A stretch of 64,000 nucleotides of DNA, taken from positions 25,417,044 through 25,481,043 of the forward strand of contig NC_084887.1 of the NCBI RefSeq assembly GCF_958979055.1, in the 5' to 3' direction. Both the position numbers and the translations under genes were made by a program. A model generated the notes under the pieces. The model was not told the DNA's origin, searched no databases, and was given only the letters and a program-made list of their open reading frames with translations. This DNA comes from Alnus glutinosa. Lineage: Eukaryota; Streptophyta; Magnoliopsida; Fagales; Betulaceae. The first letter of the stretch is position 1, and every line of letters begins with the position of its first letter. This document shows, one piece after another, positions 61,119-64,000 of this stretch.

Positions 61119-63977
61119 AAAAAAAAAAAGAGGAAAAGTTCCTGACTCCTCCACTATTTATAAGGACTCAATCAAGTGCTCAATATAATTTAGTAATAAT
61201 AGTACAAAGAGGCAGCAGAGAGCACAAAATAGTCCAACATTTTGGTGATATAAGATAACATGCCACATACTGAAATGATCAAGCAGTACTTCTAACATTT
61301 TTGACAATTTGGGACTAGGTGCACCATGAGCCAAGCTTTGCTGCATTAAGAGCTTTGTTTTCCAAATATCTTCATTTTTACCCATAAATCTCGCAAAATA
61401 CCTGCAAAAAAATAGCTTAAGCTGATGTCAAACCTTAAAGACCATGCTCTAAACGGCTTTGAATTCCACGTCATCCACATTTAATACATCGACCACAATA
61501 CTTAGTATGTTTATATAGGAAAACTCTGCCCATTTAACTAAAATTCCAGTTAGTGATATTCTTTAGATCAACTCAAACATGAAGATTTGCATCAATCCTG
61601 TGTGCAATTCACTATATAATTGGACAATGGAGAATATCAACCTTCAACTTGAAGGTAAATTAAAACTTCGAAATCAAAATTTGAAAAGGAACCTACGCTG
61701 TTTTTAGCATAATGGTCTGATCTATTGGAACTCTGACCCTGGATACAACAAAAATTGTGCCACCCAAACTGAAAGTTTTTGGCACTTGAATGACAAAATT
61801 GAAACCATGTTCTTTAGCAGTCAAAATATTTAATAGACAACTCATTGGAAAGGATCCTGGGGAATAAATTGACAAGTTCATAACAAGCTTGTAAAATGAG
61901 CGAGTAATGTTACTCTTCATACCCATTTTACACCGCCCGACATGACGTGCTTTAAGTGGCTTTTCTTTTTTTTAAATGGCTAACATGGAAAGCCACTTAA
62001 AACACGACACATCAGTCGGTATGAAATGGGTGTGATAAATAAGTGTGAAGAGTAGCATTACTCAAAATGAGCAAGTATAATTTATGAGATCTTGTATTAG
62101 CTTATAAAGACAGTGCAGAAATGAAGGGTGCACAAGAACATACCCTTGTCGTAACTTTTCTTCAAGCATTTCATATGATGGCCTAATCCCATGGCTTGAG
62201 AGTAACTTACGAATATGATAGAGAGTAATAAGAACTCCAAAATATCCTTCCACTTCATTATACTTAATGTGGGGAAGGTCTGGCGGGGGTGCTTGACGAA
62301 ATTTATCCCTCAAGTTAAGTAACTCACATGGGCTCAACTGTCAACCACCAAAGAGAGAGGGAGAGATGAGTAAGAAGACCAAAGAGAATGTTTGCGCATT
62401 AACAAGAAAGAGATAAAATGGCAGTGAAGCGCAAAACTCTCAGAGCTAAAATTTACAACTGAGAAAATTTTCAAAAACGATTTCTGGTTGGAATACAGTT
62501 TGTTTGAAGCATAATACAACATATGACACCAGAGATGTGTTGATTACTCTAAAACACACAAGTGCTGGCAATTAGACGCTTATATAACAGAAATTTATTG
62601 TGTTTTATAAAGCATTTGTGATAGAAATCTATGATCACGATTCACGTATGCTATTATTAATTATTAAAAAGAAACTAGGGAGCCATCACTATAAAGATGG
62701 TTGAGAATCATTTCCAAGTTCTCTTGAGTACTCTTCACAGCTTTCATGACCCTTTGCAGGACAGCTGCCACCTTTTCCAACGGCCAATTTTTCATAACAG
62801 ATTGTTTAATATAAAATAGATCATGAGAACAGATTATTTCTATCAAAAGCTATGTAAATTAGCATGAGGCCATCGTATTTCAAGGGAACATCAAAAAGCC
62901 CCATCAATTTGTGATAGCCTCTTCTTGACCAGTAAATATTTTCCCAGAGCTTAAATAAATATTTGTCAGGTTAGCTACTTAATCTGCCCATGTCTTTATA
63001 GATGTACTGAAAAGCACCAGCATCTTGGTATGCAACATGACGATCAATGAACTTTACCAACAGCTTATCAAAGCCTTCCTAAAAGATGACGATTGGTGTG
63101 CATTTAACACTTGATCTCAACACAGGAGTATGTTTTTCATAATGCCTCAATTGCCAAGAAAATGTATTAAACCTGACTCTTAATCAGAACTTGCAACAAG
63201 AACATTCATAACAACGTTTAATGGCATAATCAATTGAAAAAGAAATGCAAAACAAACAGTTTCCCAAAATATAATTAAAGAATTACAATATACGGAACCC
63301 ATACAGTTTGATAGTCTCTATTCTGGAGAACTCCAATGGCACAAAGCCTGCCTACAATTGGACGTAGTACTTCTGAGAGCTTATTATTTATTTCTACCGC
63401 ATCTTGCCCCATTGCAACCTAGTAATATTGCAACCAAGATGTTATATATACACACACAAAGACACATAGTTATGTGAAGAAAAGGCTCCAAAAAGGACAA
63501 AATATAAATACCTGAATTAACTCTATCTTCCTGTTGTGCACATAGGGGCTGACATCATCATCACTTTCATTACGATATTCAAGTGTTGACATATATAAGT
63601 TATCAATAATATGCTGGATGGTCTGCTGCTTTGCTGATAAATTGTATTCAGCATAAGCATCTAAAATATTGTTTGAAACTTTATAGAACCCAAGTAGATG
63701 TTAGTAACTTACATCCTGGTGTGGCAGTCAAAGCTAATATTCTCAGCTGCACTGGTACAGCCATTAACTAAAAATTTGGAGTATCGTTAGTATCTCAGAC
63801 CAGTAACAATATCCAAAAACACATACTGAACTAAAGCCTGTATAGGGGGATGATTAAAACTAAAGAATGAAAGAAAAGGAAAAACCTCACGAACTGCAAC
63901 ACAATAAGAATAATTTCCCAACGCTCGATGAGCTTCATCAATCACCAACAAGACCAAGTAGTTCACCAAACATGTGC
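51010..63977 (-). CDS. FANCM: FANCM DNA helicase/translocase, 3' part (18 exons)
   Basis: The exons, in transcript order, are 63977-63886, 63767-63713, 63633-63512, 63418-63305, 62337-62144, 61401-61271, 59474-59414, 59315-59245, 58084-58035, 57969-57804, 57659-57532, 57416-57084, 57001-56935, 56165-55503, 55377-54892, 54673-54622, 54468-54322 and 51595-51010. They keep one frame for 1171 codons to the stop. The SF2 helicase motifs are in order: [16 protein letters not shown] (II), LTATPG (III), [13 protein letters not shown] (IV), [14 protein letters not shown] (V) and QRMGRTGR (VI). Between III and IV lies the FANCM-specific helical insert ([13 protein letters not shown]). The long Ser-rich C-terminus is poorly conserved, as usual. 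FANCM remodels branched DNA and in Arabidopsis limits meiotic crossovers. Motifs I and Ia are off the right edge. The intron in motif VI is U12-type. Introns carry two LINE fragments, a MITE and poly(C)-poly(A) tracts. Confidence 0.95.
52470..53760 (-). mobile_element. LINE fragment in the last FANCM intron
   Basis: On the minus strand it reads from [20 protein letters not shown] (about 53740-53680) to a zf-RVT segment ([19 protein letters not shown], about 52920-52850) and a LINE-type 3' end (TTGTATACTCCTTG... near 52520-52470). Stops and shifts are frequent. The 5' part of the element is absent, and no clear target duplication was found. It has the same orientation as FANCM. Confidence 0.8.
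57660..57803 (-). other. U12-type AT-AC intron of FANCM, 144 nt
   Basis: No GT donor at this exon end gives an open frame. The sequence after GGACGAGTTG begins ATATCCTTT, the U12 AT-AC donor consensus. Near its end is TTTCCTTGAC, matching the U12 branch consensus TTCCTTRAC, followed eight bases later by an AC acceptor before TAGTTTTAGC. Joining there restores GRVVVLACEG, the normal end of helicase motif VI. An AG two codons upstream (..GACAG) would also stay in frame but would add two residues. Confidence 0.88.
58595..59097 (+). mobile_element. 5'-truncated LINE insertion in a FANCM intron
   Basis: It starts within the zf-RVT region ([39 protein letters not shown]), carries one stop, and ends with a LINE 3' end and poly(A) (59085-59096). 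The flanks share a 9-bp direct repeat TGAAGTAAA (58586-58594 and 59098-59106). It lies antisense to FANCM, between the exons at 59315-59245 and 58084-58035. Confidence 0.85.
59123..59161. repeat. Poly(C)-poly(A) tract (C23 A16)
   Basis: Twenty-three C are followed directly by sixteen A, 17 bases after the LINE target duplication in a FANCM intron. A similar tract is at 61084-61129. Confidence 0.85.
61084..61129. repeat. Poly(C)-poly(A) tract (C25 A21)
   Basis: Twenty-five C followed by twenty-one A lie in the FANCM intron between the exons at 61401-61271 and 59474-59414. The tract has the same layout and strand as that at 59123-59161. Confidence 0.85.
61902..62063. mobile_element. 162-bp MITE, Mutator-type, in a FANCM intron
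   Basis: Its ends are GAGTAATGTTACTCTTCA and the inverted partner TGAAGAGTAGCATTACTC, flanked by a perfect 9-bp direct repeat AAAATGAGC (61893-61901 and 62064-62072). A second inverted pair inside (AAGTGGCTTT / AAAGCCACTT) gives a hairpin. It sits 81 bases downstream of the FANCM exon 62337-62144 in the transcript direction. Confidence 0.88.
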
Positions 63978-64000
63978 CTATGACAATTTACTTCATGAGC

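Noticed and set aside
1..64000. CRISPR arrays, bacterial operons or phage-like modules
   Set aside because: All regular repeats here are plant micro-, minisatellites or transposon parts, and all genes are intron-containing plant genes.

Overview
The window is nuclear DNA of a flowering plant. Its genes have short exons with GT-AG introns, the intergenic DNA is AT-rich and full of transposons, and all four host genes have clear eudicot relatives. The LINE and MYB sequences suggest a woody rosid, perhaps Fagales; that placement is an impression from sequence style, not a result.

Four host genes can be read. (1) At 969-6524 on + lies the 3' part of a plant O-fucosyltransferase-family gene; its 5' part is off the left edge. 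(2) At 23344-24506 on + is a complete three-exon R2R3-MYB repressor of subgroup 4 (MYB6/MYB8/MYB308-like). (3) At 44444-49640 on + is a complete five-exon deoxynucleoside kinase (AtdNK-like) with a helix-hairpin-helix-like segment in front of the kinase. (4) At 51010-63977 on - are the last 18 exons (1171 codons) of the FANCM DNA helicase; the 5' part is off the right edge. Genes 3 and 4 are tail to tail, 1.4 kb apart.

Much of the rest is mobile DNA with readable ends. From left to right: a MITE inside a MITE in the last O-fucosyltransferase intron; a LINE (10123-14405, -) that has lost most of its endonuclease and is split by a 1085-bp solo LTR; a TTA-flanked Harbinger-type element (14598-15450); a 6.8-kb Mutator-like element (15753-22544) with 278-bp inverted repeats, a 9-bp target duplication and two convergent broken genes; a 155-bp fold-back MITE just upstream of the MYB gene; a 620-bp inverted-repeat element (31944-32563); and a 6.9-kb hAT transposon (35400-42306) with a perfect 8-bp target duplication. 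The hAT transposase carries one premature stop in its zinc finger, and its terminal exon lies in a four-copy tandem array. FANCM introns hold two LINE fragments, a 162-bp MITE and two poly(C)-poly(A) tracts.

The strongest host-gene observation is a U12-type AT-AC intron (57660-57803) inside helicase motif VI of FANCM. The strongest mobile-element observations are the tandem terminal exons of the hAT element and the second gene of the Mutator-like element, which encodes a GRF zinc finger, a coiled coil and a membrane anchor. The intergenic blocks at 6.5-9.4, 24.5-31.9, 32.6-34.6 and 42.3-44.1 kb show no gene that I can support.
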